A DNA stretch of 64,000 bases from Bradyrhizobium sp. AZCC 1610 (GTDB lineage: Bacteria > Pseudomonadota > Alphaproteobacteria > Rhizobiales > Xanthobacteraceae), in the NCBI RefSeq assembly GCF_036924515.1, contig NZ_JAZHRR010000001.1:6295001-6359000 (forward strand), written 5' to 3'. Shown in pieces: positions 1 to 7,876 of this stretch (within the stretch, counting starts at the first letter, position 1; each line of letters begins with the position of its first letter). The notes under the pieces were generated by a model. It searched no databases and had not been told where the DNA came from. It worked only from the letters and a program-made list of their open reading frames with translations. Made by a program: the position numbers and the translations under genes.

Positions 1-5
1 CAGCC

Positions 6-128
6 ATGATCACACTCATCATCATCCACGTAGCAACCAGGCTCGCTCGATTTTGGAACGAGGTTCGTGAGACATGGCGCGAAACGCAGCGCCTTCGTCG
101 CACCCTTGCCGGCCCGATCGAGGAGTAG
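6..128 (+). CDS. Possible small hypothetical protein (40 aa)
   Basis: An open frame runs from ATG at 6 to TAG at 126-128 and encodes 40 residues: a short hydrophobic start followed by an Arg/Glu-rich helix (EVRETWRETQRLRR). The frame is also open to the left window edge, so this could be the tail of a longer gene. No family is recognised. Small proteins of this composition are common in Bradyrhizobium, but the call rests only on the open frame and its amphipathic look. Confidence 0.35.
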   Translation: MITLIIIHVATRLARFWNEVRETWRETQRLRRTLAGPIEE

Positions 129-144
129 CTAAAACCGCAGCATC

Positions 145-235
145 GTAGGGTGGGCAAAGCGAAGCGTGCCCACCAAACACGCTGGATATGCTGGAGCCAT
201 GGTGGGCACGGCAAGAGCGCCTTTGCCCACCCTAC
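145..235. repeat. Intergenic inverted repeat, 'GTAGGGTGGGCAAAG' family
   Basis: The left arm starts GTAGGGTGGGCAAAG and the right arm ends CTTTGCCCACCCTAC. Internal arms read GCGTGCCCACC and GGTGGGCACG, so the element can fold into a long hairpin. A second copy lies at 21520-21605. It sits just beyond the 3' end of the DedA gene and may help end transcription. It belongs to the REP-like repeats typical of Bradyrhizobium intergenic DNA. Confidence 0.8.
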
Positions 236-240
236 TCGAG

Positions 241-846
241 TCAGTATCGCTCCACGATCTGTTCGAGCTTCCTGCTGAGTAACCAGGACAAGCCGAGGAA
301 CGCGACCAGCATCACGATGCCCAGGCCCGAAGAGGCATTGTTGATGGACGTCTCCGAGAATTGACCGAAGGCATAGCCGGCAGAGACAACGGCGCCGGAC
401 CAAAGGCCCGCCGCGACGAAGTTGAGCGCAAGGAATGTGGACCAGGGCAGCCGCGATATCCCGTAAGCAAACCCCGCGAGCCCGCGGATGCCATGCGGGA
501 AACGATGAAACAGGATCATCCAGACATAGTGACGGTCCGTCAGGCGGACGACGGTCTGTACGGGACGCTCGAACCGCGGAAAGCGATCGAGCAAGCGGGC
601 GCCATAGCGCCGCCCGATCCAGAAGCGAATGACGTCGCCGGCGAAACTGCCGAACCAGCAGACCACGATGAGCGTGCCAAGACCCAGCGCGCCCGAATGC
701 GCCGCATAGCCCGCGAACAGCGCAAGCAGCAGGCTATGCGAGGCCGCATAGGCAAACATGAAGCTGTAGGCCGCATCGCCGTGCTGGCGTATGAGGTCGA
801 GGAACGAGGTCAGATCCGTCGGAAACAGCAATGTAAGCCCACCCAC
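241..846 (-). CDS. DedA/VTT-family membrane protein
   Basis: A 201-residue polytopic inner-membrane protein of the DedA (SNARE-associated/VTT) family, whose members act in membrane homeostasis and probably lipid flipping. The family signatures are visible: a Gly-Asp-x3-Phe-x-Ile-Gly-Arg stretch at about residues 66-82 and an Arg-x2-Pro-His-Gly-x-Arg loop at about 113-120. About four to five hydrophobic segments surround them. Length is normal for the family. The gene stands alone, followed by an inverted repeat. The exact substrate cannot be inferred. Confidence 0.85.
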   Translation of the reverse strand: MGGLTLLFPTDLTSFLDLIRQHGDAAYSFMFAYAASHSLLLALFAGYAAHSGALGLGTLIVVCWFGSFAGDVIRFWIGRRYGARLLDRFPRFERPVQTVVRLTDRHYVWMILFHRFPHGIRGLAGFAYGISRLPWSTFLALNFVAAGLWSGAVVSAGYAFGQFSETSINNASSGLGIVMLVAFLGLSWLLSRKLEQIVERY

Positions 847-1178
847 TCGCTCATGGAATGTTCCCCCAGACGAGTGGGTTCGGGATCGACGCTAGCACTC
901 CGCGGAAGGCCACGGAAGCCAATAGAAAGGCCTACGGCCGCCAGCTTTGCACGCCGAGCGTGTTGCGAGTGAGCTGGGCCGCACAACGGGTTAGGACGCT
1001 GACCCACTAATCGAGCCTGATCGGTGCGGCTTGATCGATGTCCGCCATACCCCGATAGCGACCAAATTCCGGAGCGCAGCGAAATGACGCGATGTGCCAG
1101 CAGCAGTCATTCAGTTTCTGGGCCGCAACTATCAGCAAGATCACTTCGACGCGCGGCCATTTCTCGGGATTGCGGCCA
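847..1178. other. Gap without a supported gene
   Basis: This 332-bp stretch lies upstream of the DedA gene and downstream of the OpgC-like gene. Short open frames occur on both strands but none has a ribosome site or recognisable protein. It probably carries the DedA promoter; no clear motif was found. It may be a decayed repeat, but no pairing arms were confirmed. Confidence 0.4.
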
Positions 1179-2330
1179 TCACAATAAGTCCGGCTGCCGC
1201 TTCGGTTTGATCCTGATCAAGTTCAGCAGCGTTGCGGCCGCGACCATCACCAGGGTACCAGCGACGCTGAGCGCGATCTGCATCGCAAGCCCATCCGAGA
1301 TGTTGACCAGCGCCATTTGGCTGGCGAGCGCCAGTAGAACACCGAGGCAATAGATTGCCAGCGAGTTCTCGCCACAGCGGATCGCGCCGCGCATCACCGG
1401 CGTCGTCAGCCCTCGCCAATCGCGAGGCACGAGCCATGTCGCCAAAATCGCAAGGGCAAGAAAATGCAACAGTCGCAAAGGATCGAGATTCGATTTGTCC
1501 AGCGGATAGATCAACCTTGCCAGCGTCTGCGGGACCAGCGCTTCCAGTGGTTTGACGCTGCAACTCAATGCGATGATCAGGCTGAAAACCAGATAGAGAA
1601 CGGCAAGCACAAGCGCCGGGCGCGAGGTCACCCACGGCCAGAATTTCCTGCCCTCCGTGATCCACCACGCGCCGAGCACAACCAGCAACTGCCAGGCCAG
1701 CGGATTGAAGAACCAGTGATTGTTCGGCCATGCCGGGACAGTCCAGCCGAAGACGTGCACCAGCGCATAAAGCAAGAACGAGGCGCCGAGCGCCAGGTTC
1801 GGCACTCGGAGCAGCAGCCACAGCAGCAGCGCGAACGAAAAGTGATAAACCACAAAGATCGGCAGGACGTCGGTGTTGACGGGACGGTATTGCAGGATCA
1901 CCGCATGTGCGAGCGTCGCGCCGGGATGTTCCAACAGAATGCGCGTATTGCTGTCGTCGGCAAACCTACCGCCGCCTGCGAGGTGAACCATAATGGCGCA
2001 AGCGAGAGTGAGCAGCAGAAATGCGACATAGATGTCCCAGCTCCGCCACAGCGTACGGCTGATTACGCCGCTCCAGCCCTCGCACCAGTGAGCCTTGCCG
2101 TAGGCCAGCGCGCAGGTCACACCCGAGACGAACATGAATACTTCCGCGGTATCGCAGAAGCCGTAGTTCCGCAGCGTCAGCCAGCTTCCGACGTTGTTGG
2201 GGACATGGTCAAGAAAGATGCACCATAGCGCGATGCCGCGGCAGGCATCGATGCGCAGGTCGCGGCCAACGCCTTTCAGCTCCGTGGGCTCGCCCACCGA
2301 TGGTTTTGGGGTGACAGTTCGATCATGCAT
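1179..2330 (-). CDS. OpgC-domain membrane protein (acyltransferase-like)
   Basis: A 383-residue polytopic membrane protein resembling OpgC, the family that succinylates osmoregulated periplasmic glucans. The N-terminal signature after about 25 residues (DLRIDACRGIALWCIFLDH, then FVSGVTCALAYG) matches the OpgC/acyltransferase-3-like pattern, with about ten hydrophobic segments following. An upstream in-frame start at 2462 would add 44 unconserved-looking residues, so ATG at 2330 is preferred. No opgG/opgH partner is nearby, so the acceptor is unknown. Confidence 0.8.
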   Translation of the reverse strand: MHDRTVTPKPSVGEPTELKGVGRDLRIDACRGIALWCIFLDHVPNNVGSWLTLRNYGFCDTAEVFMFVSGVTCALAYGKAHWCEGWSGVISRTLWRSWDIYVAFLLLTLACAIMVHLAGGGRFADDSNTRILLEHPGATLAHAVILQYRPVNTDVLPIFVVYHFSFALLLWLLLRVPNLALGASFLLYALVHVFGWTVPAWPNNHWFFNPLAWQLLVVLGAWWITEGRKFWPWVTSRPALVLAVLYLVFSLIIALSCSVKPLEALVPQTLARLIYPLDKSNLDPLRLLHFLALAILATWLVPRDWRGLTTPVMRGAIRCGENSLAIYCLGVLLALASQMALVNISDGLAMQIALSVAGTLVMVAAATLLNLIRIKPKRQPDLL

Positions 2331-3448
2331 CTGCTTGCCCCGTCCCGTGTGTAAGCACGCCTTAAGAGGGACTGCATATGACCAGGAAGCATCACCGCCG
2401 CGCGGCCGGATCGTGATAACGGGACGCCCATCCCCGATGGGTTGTGACAAAGTGCCTGTCACGGGAGCGAATGTGTTCGTGGCGCACTGAGCGTAAACGG
2501 CGATTACTCGGCAACCCTATTCCGGCTGCCGGACAGCTGATGTGATCTGTTTCGCATCAGCGCGATCAACTTCCTTTGAAAGCGCTTGCCTTCATTCACC
2601 GGTGGCATCCGCGCTCAATTTGATTTTGTGAACGTCGCCTACCCCGGCACCGTCCTAACCGTGCGAGCGCTCCGGCTGGGTAGCGCACAAGAGGGTGCAC
2701 AAGAGAACGAACGCCGGATCGCACCGCCACGCCACCAAATCGCCTAACGACTCAACGAAGCGTTGCAACGGGCCGCGGGCGATGCGCACGGGTGCAGCAA
2801 TGATGCGCTTTGGATCCAACCTATTCCTGACTCCGGAACGCTAATGTCGCCGGTCGAATTCTCGCCCCAATCCGCCAGTTCCGCTAATTTTGGACAGTCA
2901 GAAGCGGCCAACGCTAAAGACGCGGACATTGAGCCTGTAGCACCAACGCCAAGCGCCAAAGCGGCGACTTTGGATAACCGTATTGTGGACTTCCTCGTTC
3001 TCATGCCGCACCGCTGCCGAGCGATCCGATCCAGGAGCCGCGAGATCAAGGTGAAAAACCCGGCGCGCACCCGGCTTACAGCCACATCACAGAACAGTTC
3101 TGACAGCCGCTACCCACACCACCAAAATTGGCACATCCAGACTGCCGGCTTTCCGAACGCTTCAATTTTCATAGTATCGCAACCAAAGGAGGGCTCCAAG
3201 CACAGGTGTGCGCGCTCCGGCGAGAAACCCGCGCTGGCTCAATCCAGTCCCCTGCTCCAAGCCAGGGCATGTATCTCGTCGGGGTGCGCAAGCAGGAATT
3301 GCTGGCGCAACGCTGATTACAATGACGCATACTCTATGGCATCAGCAACGAGCCAGGAGTTTCGAGGGCCTGAGAAGGAATCTTGGGAATTGCCCGTCGT
3401 GCAATTACACATCCAGGTTTCATTTGCGACGCGCCGGAATGACGACCG
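2331..3448. other. Long gap with at most one doubtful small gene
   Basis: About 1.1 kb separates the OpgC-like gene from the Rieske operon. It contains a 9-bp direct repeat (GCACAAGAG at 2685-2693 and 2697-2705) and the doubtful exported peptide at 2744-3004. Other open frames are of mixed strand, lack ribosome sites and resemble no family. It may be decayed former coding DNA, but no parent gene was recognised. Confidence 0.4.
2744..3004 (-). CDS. Possible small exported protein or fragment
   Basis: Reading from ATG at 3004 gives 86 residues beginning MRTRKSTIRLSKVAALALGV and a hydrophobic run ending in LALA-AS, a plausible Sec signal peptide with a cleavage site near residue 33. The predicted mature part is short, contains Cys residues and matches nothing recognised. 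The ribosome site is weak. It could be the 5' remnant of a longer periplasmic protein. Confidence is low because it is supported only by the signal-peptide pattern. Confidence 0.25.
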   Translation of the reverse strand: MRTRKSTIRLSKVAALALGVGATGSMSASLALAASDCPKLAELADWGENSTGDISVPESGIGWIQSASLLHPCASPAARCNASLSR

Positions 3449-3862
3449 CTACAAATCCACCACCACGTAGTCGCTTTCGACCGACACGGCGATGGTCTCT
3501 GCCACATACGGCCCCTTCACCACCGCCGATCCCGGCTCGACATTGACCGGATAGGCGCGGGCGCGAAAGCGTTTGGGGTCGCAATAGGACTGCCCGGTGC
3601 GGATGTCGAATTCCCAGCCATGCCAGGGGCAGCGGATGATCTCGCCGAGCTTGGTGTATTCGATCTCGCCGGGATCGGAGGATTGCGCGAGCCCGATCAG
3701 CGGGCCCTCGCACAAGGCCGCGCCCTGATGCGGGCAGCGGTTCAACAGGCCGAAGAACTCGCCCTTGATGTTGAAGATCGCGATCGGCCGCCCGTCGATA
3801 TCGAGGAATTTTCGCGTACCCGGCGGCAATTCGTCCACCGGGGCAATCACATGTCGCGCCAT
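3449..3862 (-). CDS. Rieske [2Fe-2S] ferredoxin-like protein
   Basis: A 137-residue soluble Rieske protein. Both cluster-binding boxes are intact: Cys-Pro-His (CPHQGA, about residue 43) and Cys-Pro-Trp-His (CPWHGWEF, about residue 77). It is the size of a Rieske-type ferredoxin, not of an oxygenase alpha subunit. ATG at 3862 overlaps the amidohydrolase stop as TGATG, so the genes are translationally coupled. It may carry electrons for an oxygenase encoded elsewhere or form a redox partner for this operon's pathway; no oxygenase is adjacent. Confidence 0.88.
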   Translation of the reverse strand: MARHVIAPVDELPPGTRKFLDIDGRPIAIFNIKGEFFGLLNRCPHQGAALCEGPLIGLAQSSDPGEIEYTKLGEIIRCPWHGWEFDIRTGQSYCDPKRFRARAYPVNVEPGSAVVKGPYVAETIAVSVESDYVVVDL

Positions 3863-4971
3863 CAAGAGATTCCGTACAGCTTCTTCGCGTTGCCGAGATA
3901 GAAGGCTTCGCGGTTGGCGTCGCTGACACCGGCCGGCAACACGCGCGACGGCTCGTCGAAATCCCAATGCGGGTAATCGGTCGCGAACAACAGCTTGTCC
4001 CAGCCGATCCATTCGATCACCTGGAACAGATGGTCGCGGCGCTCCGGATCTTCCATCGGCTGCGTGGTCCACCAGATGTGGTCGCGGATGTATTCCGACG
4101 GCTTTCGTTTCAGATGCGGCACCTCGCTGTACAGCCGCTCGAAATTCTTATCTAACCGCCAGCCAAGCGACGGCGCCCAGCCGAAGCCGGCCTCGATCAT
4201 GACCATCTTCAGGTCAGGATAACGCTCAAACACGCCTTCGAGCACGAGGCTTGCGAGTGCGGTCTGCTGGCACTGCGCATGGCCGACCATTTCCTCGATA
4301 TAGAAGCTCGGCCAGCCGGACGGGGTGAGCGGATTGCCGCCGAAGCCGAAGGCATGGACGCCGACCGGCAGGCCGATCTCCTGCGCCGCCTCGTAGATCG
4401 GCCAGTAGCGGCGCTGGCCGAGCGGCTCGACGTTGCGCGAGAGCAGCAGCACCTGGACGAAATTCGGATCGCCCGCGCGCTTGCGGATCTCAGTGGCGGC
4501 GGTCGGGCCGTCCTCATTGGCGACGATGATCGAAGCTTTCAGCCGCTTGTCCTTGCTGGTCCATTTCTCGATCTGCCAGTCGTTGATCGCGGTGCAGATT
4601 GCGCCGGCCAGATCCTGGTTGCGCAGGCCCTGACCGCTGGCGAGCGGATTGAGCACGCCCAGCGCGACATTGTAGGGATCGAGAAGTTGCTTCTGCATGA
4701 AGGACAGCGAGGAGCCTTGCGGGCCGCCTTCCGGCGGCCAGGCGTCGCGGCGCGAGGCATTCGGCTGCGCCTTCGGATAGGGCGGGCCTTCCATCATGCC
4801 GTGATAGGCCTGCTTGCCGTAGGCCTCGATATGCGCGTGCCAACGCTTTGCGAGGTACGGGTAGAGTTCGTCCGCGGTCGCGCGGGCCGGATGGATGTCG
4901 CAATCGGCGATCGCGGTCTTGACGCCGACAGGCGCTGATGGATCCGGACGGTCGCGGAACTGGACGTTCAT
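3862..4971 (-). CDS. Amidohydrolase-2 family metal-dependent hydrolase
   Basis: A 369-residue TIM-barrel hydrolase of the amidohydrolase-2 (ACMSD-like) family. Likely metal ligands are visible: the N-terminal Asp-x-His (DCDIHPA, about residue 24), a His in VGVHAFG near 204, and the C-terminal Asp in ATDYPHWDFDEP near 335. Enzymes of this family hydrolyse or decarboxylate ring-cleavage and related acids. It lies between a paralogue (overlap of four bases) and the Rieske gene, so it likely acts in one pathway with both. The substrate is unknown. Confidence 0.85.
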   Translation of the reverse strand: MNVQFRDRPDPSAPVGVKTAIADCDIHPARATADELYPYLAKRWHAHIEAYGKQAYHGMMEGPPYPKAQPNASRRDAWPPEGGPQGSSLSFMQKQLLDPYNVALGVLNPLASGQGLRNQDLAGAICTAINDWQIEKWTSKDKRLKASIIVANEDGPTAATEIRKRAGDPNFVQVLLLSRNVEPLGQRRYWPIYEAAQEIGLPVGVHAFGFGGNPLTPSGWPSFYIEEMVGHAQCQQTALASLVLEGVFERYPDLKMVMIEAGFGWAPSLGWRLDKNFERLYSEVPHLKRKPSEYIRDHIWWTTQPMEDPERRDHLFQVIEWIGWDKLLFATDYPHWDFDEPSRVLPAGVSDANREAFYLGNAKKLYGIS

Positions 4972-6053
4972 GGCGTCGTCTCCTTCATCGCCGCCTGACC
5001 GAGGCGGCCGTAGGTCGCGAGCGGATTGTCGATCATGATCTTGCGAACAAGATCGGGCGACAACCCCGGCGGCAGCACCTCGTCGCCGTCGAACTGCCAG
5101 TGCGGATAGTCGGTCGAGAATAGGAGCAATTCGTCCGACTGCATATGGTCAAACAGGCGGTTCAGGGTTGCGGGATCCGGCGGCGCATCGACCGGCTGCA
5201 GCGAGAAACGGATGTTGCTGCGCACAATCTCCAGCGGCGCGCGATCGACCCACGGCGTTTCCATCCGTATGCCGCGCCAGAACTTGTGCAGCCGCCACAG
5301 ATAGGCCGGCAGCCAGGTGAAGCCACTTTCCAGCATCACCATCTTCAGATTCGGATGCCGGGCGAACACGCCCTCCACGATCAGGCTGGTGAGTTGCGTC
5401 TGGAACGCGGTCGCCTGCGCGACGTAATCCTCGATGTGGTAGGAGCCCCAGCCGATCGAGGTCGGCGGGTTGTGATAGGCGCTGCCGGCGTGGATGCCGA
5501 CAGCCAACCCCAGCCGTTCGGCGGCGGCGTAGATCGGCCAGTAGACGCGCTTGCCCAAGGGCATGTCGCCCATGACCAGCATCAGCACCTGGACGAAGCG
5601 CTTGTCCTTGGCGCAGCGCTCGATCTCGGCGACTGATTTTTCGACGCTTTGCACAGGGATCACGATCGAGCCGCGCAGCCGCTCGTCCCTGTCGAGCCAT
5701 TCCTTGGCCAGCCAGTCGTTCAGGGCGCAGCAGAACGCGTCCTGCATGTCTTCGGAGAACACCATCTGTACGCCGTAGAGCGGATTGCAGATGCCGTGGG
5801 CGACCCCGAACCGGTCGAGCGCCTGCTTCTGCATGTCGGCCAGATCCGCGCCCGGCTTGCCCTGCGCCGGCCGCCAGTCCGGCCGCGACGAGATCGGCGA
5901 ATTGGTCGGATAGGATTGCGAGACCAGGTCGGTCATGCCGCGCGTCGTCACCTGGTCGCGCCAGTAGTCGTTCATGTAGGGCAACAGGCTGGTCAGATGA
6001 GGAACGGCGGGATGCAGATCACAATCCACGCCGCCGGGAAGCGGCAACGTCAT
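4968..6053 (-). CDS. Amidohydrolase-2 family metal-dependent hydrolase (paralogue)
   Basis: A 361-residue paralogue of the downstream hydrolase, with DCDLHPA at about residue 9, VGIHAG near 186 and STDYPHWQFDGDE near 309, so the same metal-site layout is kept. It is the first gene of the operon; its stop overlaps the next start as ATGA at 4968-4971. The promoter should lie in the 130-bp gap shared with the divergent cinA-like gene. Two related hydrolases in tandem suggest consecutive steps or a heteromeric enzyme. Confidence 0.85.
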   Translation of the reverse strand: MTLPLPGGVDCDLHPAVPHLTSLLPYMNDYWRDQVTTRGMTDLVSQSYPTNSPISSRPDWRPAQGKPGADLADMQKQALDRFGVAHGICNPLYGVQMVFSEDMQDAFCCALNDWLAKEWLDRDERLRGSIVIPVQSVEKSVAEIERCAKDKRFVQVLMLVMGDMPLGKRVYWPIYAAAERLGLAVGIHAGSAYHNPPTSIGWGSYHIEDYVAQATAFQTQLTSLIVEGVFARHPNLKMVMLESGFTWLPAYLWRLHKFWRGIRMETPWVDRAPLEIVRSNIRFSLQPVDAPPDPATLNRLFDHMQSDELLLFSTDYPHWQFDGDEVLPPGLSPDLVRKIMIDNPLATYGRLGQAAMKETTP

Positions 6054-6184
6054 GGTGTTTCCTCGCGTGCCGCATCAGTGCGGTCGTTTGAGGTATTCAA
6101 TCAGGGCGGCCGCTACCCCGCAACTCGGCAAATGTGGACCTCCTGTGCTAGGAAGACATGACTGGCGGGATTTTGGGAGTTGAG

Positions 6185-6667
6185 ATGAAAGAACTCGTAA
6201 CGATAGCCGAAAAGATTGCCGCTCAACTGATCGCGCGGAAACAGACGATTGCGGTTGCGGAATCTTCAACCGGCGGCCTGATCTCGGCGGCGCTGCTGTC
6301 GGTGCCGGGCGCGTCCGGCTATTTCCTCGGCGGCGCGGTGGTTTATACGCGTGACGCGCGGCGGCTGCTGATGGATATTCCCGATGAGGCGATGAAGGGC
6401 ATTCGCTCGGCGTCGGAGCCCTACGCGAAACTGCTGGCGAGCCAGGTCCGCCAGCGATTTGCGACCGATTGGGGCTTGTCGGAAACCGGCGCGACGGGGC
6501 CTACCGGCAACCGTTACGGCGATGCCGCCGGGCATAGCTGCATGGCGGTGGCGGGGCCGGCGCAATCGGTGTTCACGCTCGAGACCGGCAGCGCAGACCG
6601 GCAAGCCAACATGCAGAAGTTTGCCAGCACGGCGCTGAATCTGCTGCTGGAGAATTTGTCGAAGTAA
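6185..6667 (+). CDS. CinA-family protein (nicotinamide-nucleotide amidase domain)
   Basis: A 160-residue stand-alone CinA C-terminal domain, the form that deamidates NMN in pyridine-nucleotide recycling. The active-site loop AVAESSTGG is near residue 23, followed by GYFLGGAVVYTRDAR and the ETGATGPTGNRYG loop. The start at 6185 is chosen because GGGAGTTGAG precedes it; an in-frame ATG at 6158 lacks such a site. The usual 'YSN-x2-K' segment reads YTRDAR here, so a Lys often regarded as catalytic appears replaced by Arg. Confidence 0.85.
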   Translation: MKELVTIAEKIAAQLIARKQTIAVAESSTGGLISAALLSVPGASGYFLGGAVVYTRDARRLLMDIPDEAMKGIRSASEPYAKLLASQVRQRFATDWGLSETGATGPTGNRYGDAAGHSCMAVAGPAQSVFTLETGSADRQANMQKFASTALNLLLENLSK

Positions 6668-6674
6668 GACGATT

Positions 6675-6761
6675 GTAGCCCGGATGAAGCGCAGCGAAAT
6701 CCGGGGCAAGTGCCCGCCGCGTGAAAGTTTCCCGGATTGCGCTGCGCTCCATCCAGGCTAC
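6675..6761. repeat. Intergenic inverted repeat, 'GTAGCCCGGATG' family
   Basis: The arms GTAGCCCGGATGAAGCGCAGC and its near-reverse complement (GCTGCGCTCCATCCAGGCTAC) enclose a second pair, ATCCGGGGC and TCCCGGAT. It fills the gap between cinA and the VOC gene. This is a REP-like element class common in Bradyrhizobium and may form a transcript-end hairpin. Confidence 0.75.
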
Positions 6762-6786
6762 GGCACCCTTATCGAGGATCGCATCC

Positions 6787-7677
6787 ATGCCACAACAGTT
6801 CGACCGCGCCGCAGAGGATCTCGGCAACTCGATCCATTTCGAGCATGTCAACGTCACCATCCCCGATCAGCGGCTGGCGACACTGTTCTACATCGCCGGC
6901 CTCGGGCTGACCCGCGATCCCTATCTGATGGTGTCGGACACCAACATGTGGGTCAATGTCGGCAGGAGCCAGTTTCATCTGCCTGATGGCGCGCCGCAGG
7001 TGCTTCGCGGCCATACCGGCATCGTCATCGCCGGCCGTGAGGCGTTGCTGAAACGGCTGGCGGCGGTCGCGAAGAAGCTGGAAGGAACGTCGTTCGCATT
7101 CACCGAGCATAACGACCATGTCGAGGCCGTCTGTCCCTGGGGCAATCGCGTGCGCTGCTATGAGCCGGACGCCGCGCGCTTCGGGCGCATCGCGCTCGGC
7201 ATTCCCCATGTCGAGTTCGACGTGCCGGCCGGGACCGCGAAAGCGATCTGCGCCTTCTATCCCGAGATCATGGGGATGCCGGCCGAACTCCTGAACGGCG
7301 ACGGCGCCGTGGCGCGGGTCAAGGCCGGCAAGGATCAGTACCTGCAATTCCGCGAGACTGAGCGCGCACCGCCGGCATACGACGGTCATCACGTGCAGAT
7401 CTACATCACGGATTTCTCCGGCCCGTACCGCCGCCTGCGGGAGCGCGGCCTGATCTCGCAGGAAGACAACCAGTACCAATACCGCTTTCGCGACATCGTC
7501 GATCTCGACGGCGGCAGGCACCTGTTCACCGTCGAGCACGAGGTGCGCAGCGCCACACACCCGATGTTCATGCGTCCGCTGGTCAACCGCAACCCGGCAG
7601 AGACCAACCGCACCTACGCGCCGGGCCATGAGCAATGGGCTTGGGCGATGGGGCCGGATGAATATGACAGGAGGTAG
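6787..7677 (+). CDS. VOC-family (glyoxalase/dioxygenase superfamily) protein
   Basis: A 296-residue protein with two vicinal-oxygen-chelate modules: the first begins at FEHVNVTIPD (residue 19), the second near GIPHVEFDVPAG (about 140). His in HVN, HVE, GHHVQIYI and Glu in FTVEHE could form a metal site. GAGG precedes ATG 6787; a longer reading from 6721 runs through the repeat and is rejected. The gene stands alone between two repeats. VOC proteins include ring-cleaving dioxygenases, lyases and resistance proteins; the reaction cannot be assigned. Confidence 0.8.
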   Translation: MPQQFDRAAEDLGNSIHFEHVNVTIPDQRLATLFYIAGLGLTRDPYLMVSDTNMWVNVGRSQFHLPDGAPQVLRGHTGIVIAGREALLKRLAAVAKKLEGTSFAFTEHNDHVEAVCPWGNRVRCYEPDAARFGRIALGIPHVEFDVPAGTAKAICAFYPEIMGMPAELLNGDGAVARVKAGKDQYLQFRETERAPPAYDGHHVQIYITDFSGPYRRLRERGLISQEDNQYQYRFRDIVDLDGGRHLFTVEHEVRSATHPMFMRPLVNRNPAETNRTYAPGHEQWAWAMGPDEYDRR

Positions 7678-7704
7678 CGGCCGCACGGCGCTGCGCACGC
7701 ACGC

Positions 7705-7823
7705 ATGGGCCCCGGCTCTGCAGCGCACCGCTGCGCGCTACGCTGCGTCCGGGGAACGAAGGCCGATTGCTCGTGTCCCGGACGCGGCGCGGCACACAGT
7801 GACGCGACGCAGAGCCGGGACCC
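7705..7823. repeat. Intergenic inverted repeat, 'GTGTCCCGGACGC' family
   Basis: Two opposed modules, GGGCCCCGGCTCTGCAGCG...GCTGCGTCCGGGG and GTGTCCCGGACGCGG...GCAGAGCCGGGACCC, form an inverted-repeat element between the convergent VOC and HlyD genes. A related copy lies at 12218-12317. Its place between converging genes fits a role in ending transcription. Confidence 0.75.
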
Positions 7824-7876
7824 ACCACCGCCCGACATGCTCCCGGTAATGCCGACAGCGGGGGCTGCACTACGCC

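Noticed and set aside
2331..3448. Integrase or tRNA-associated element remnant
   Set aside because: No integrase motif, tRNA end or matching attachment repeats were found; only a short 9-bp direct repeat.
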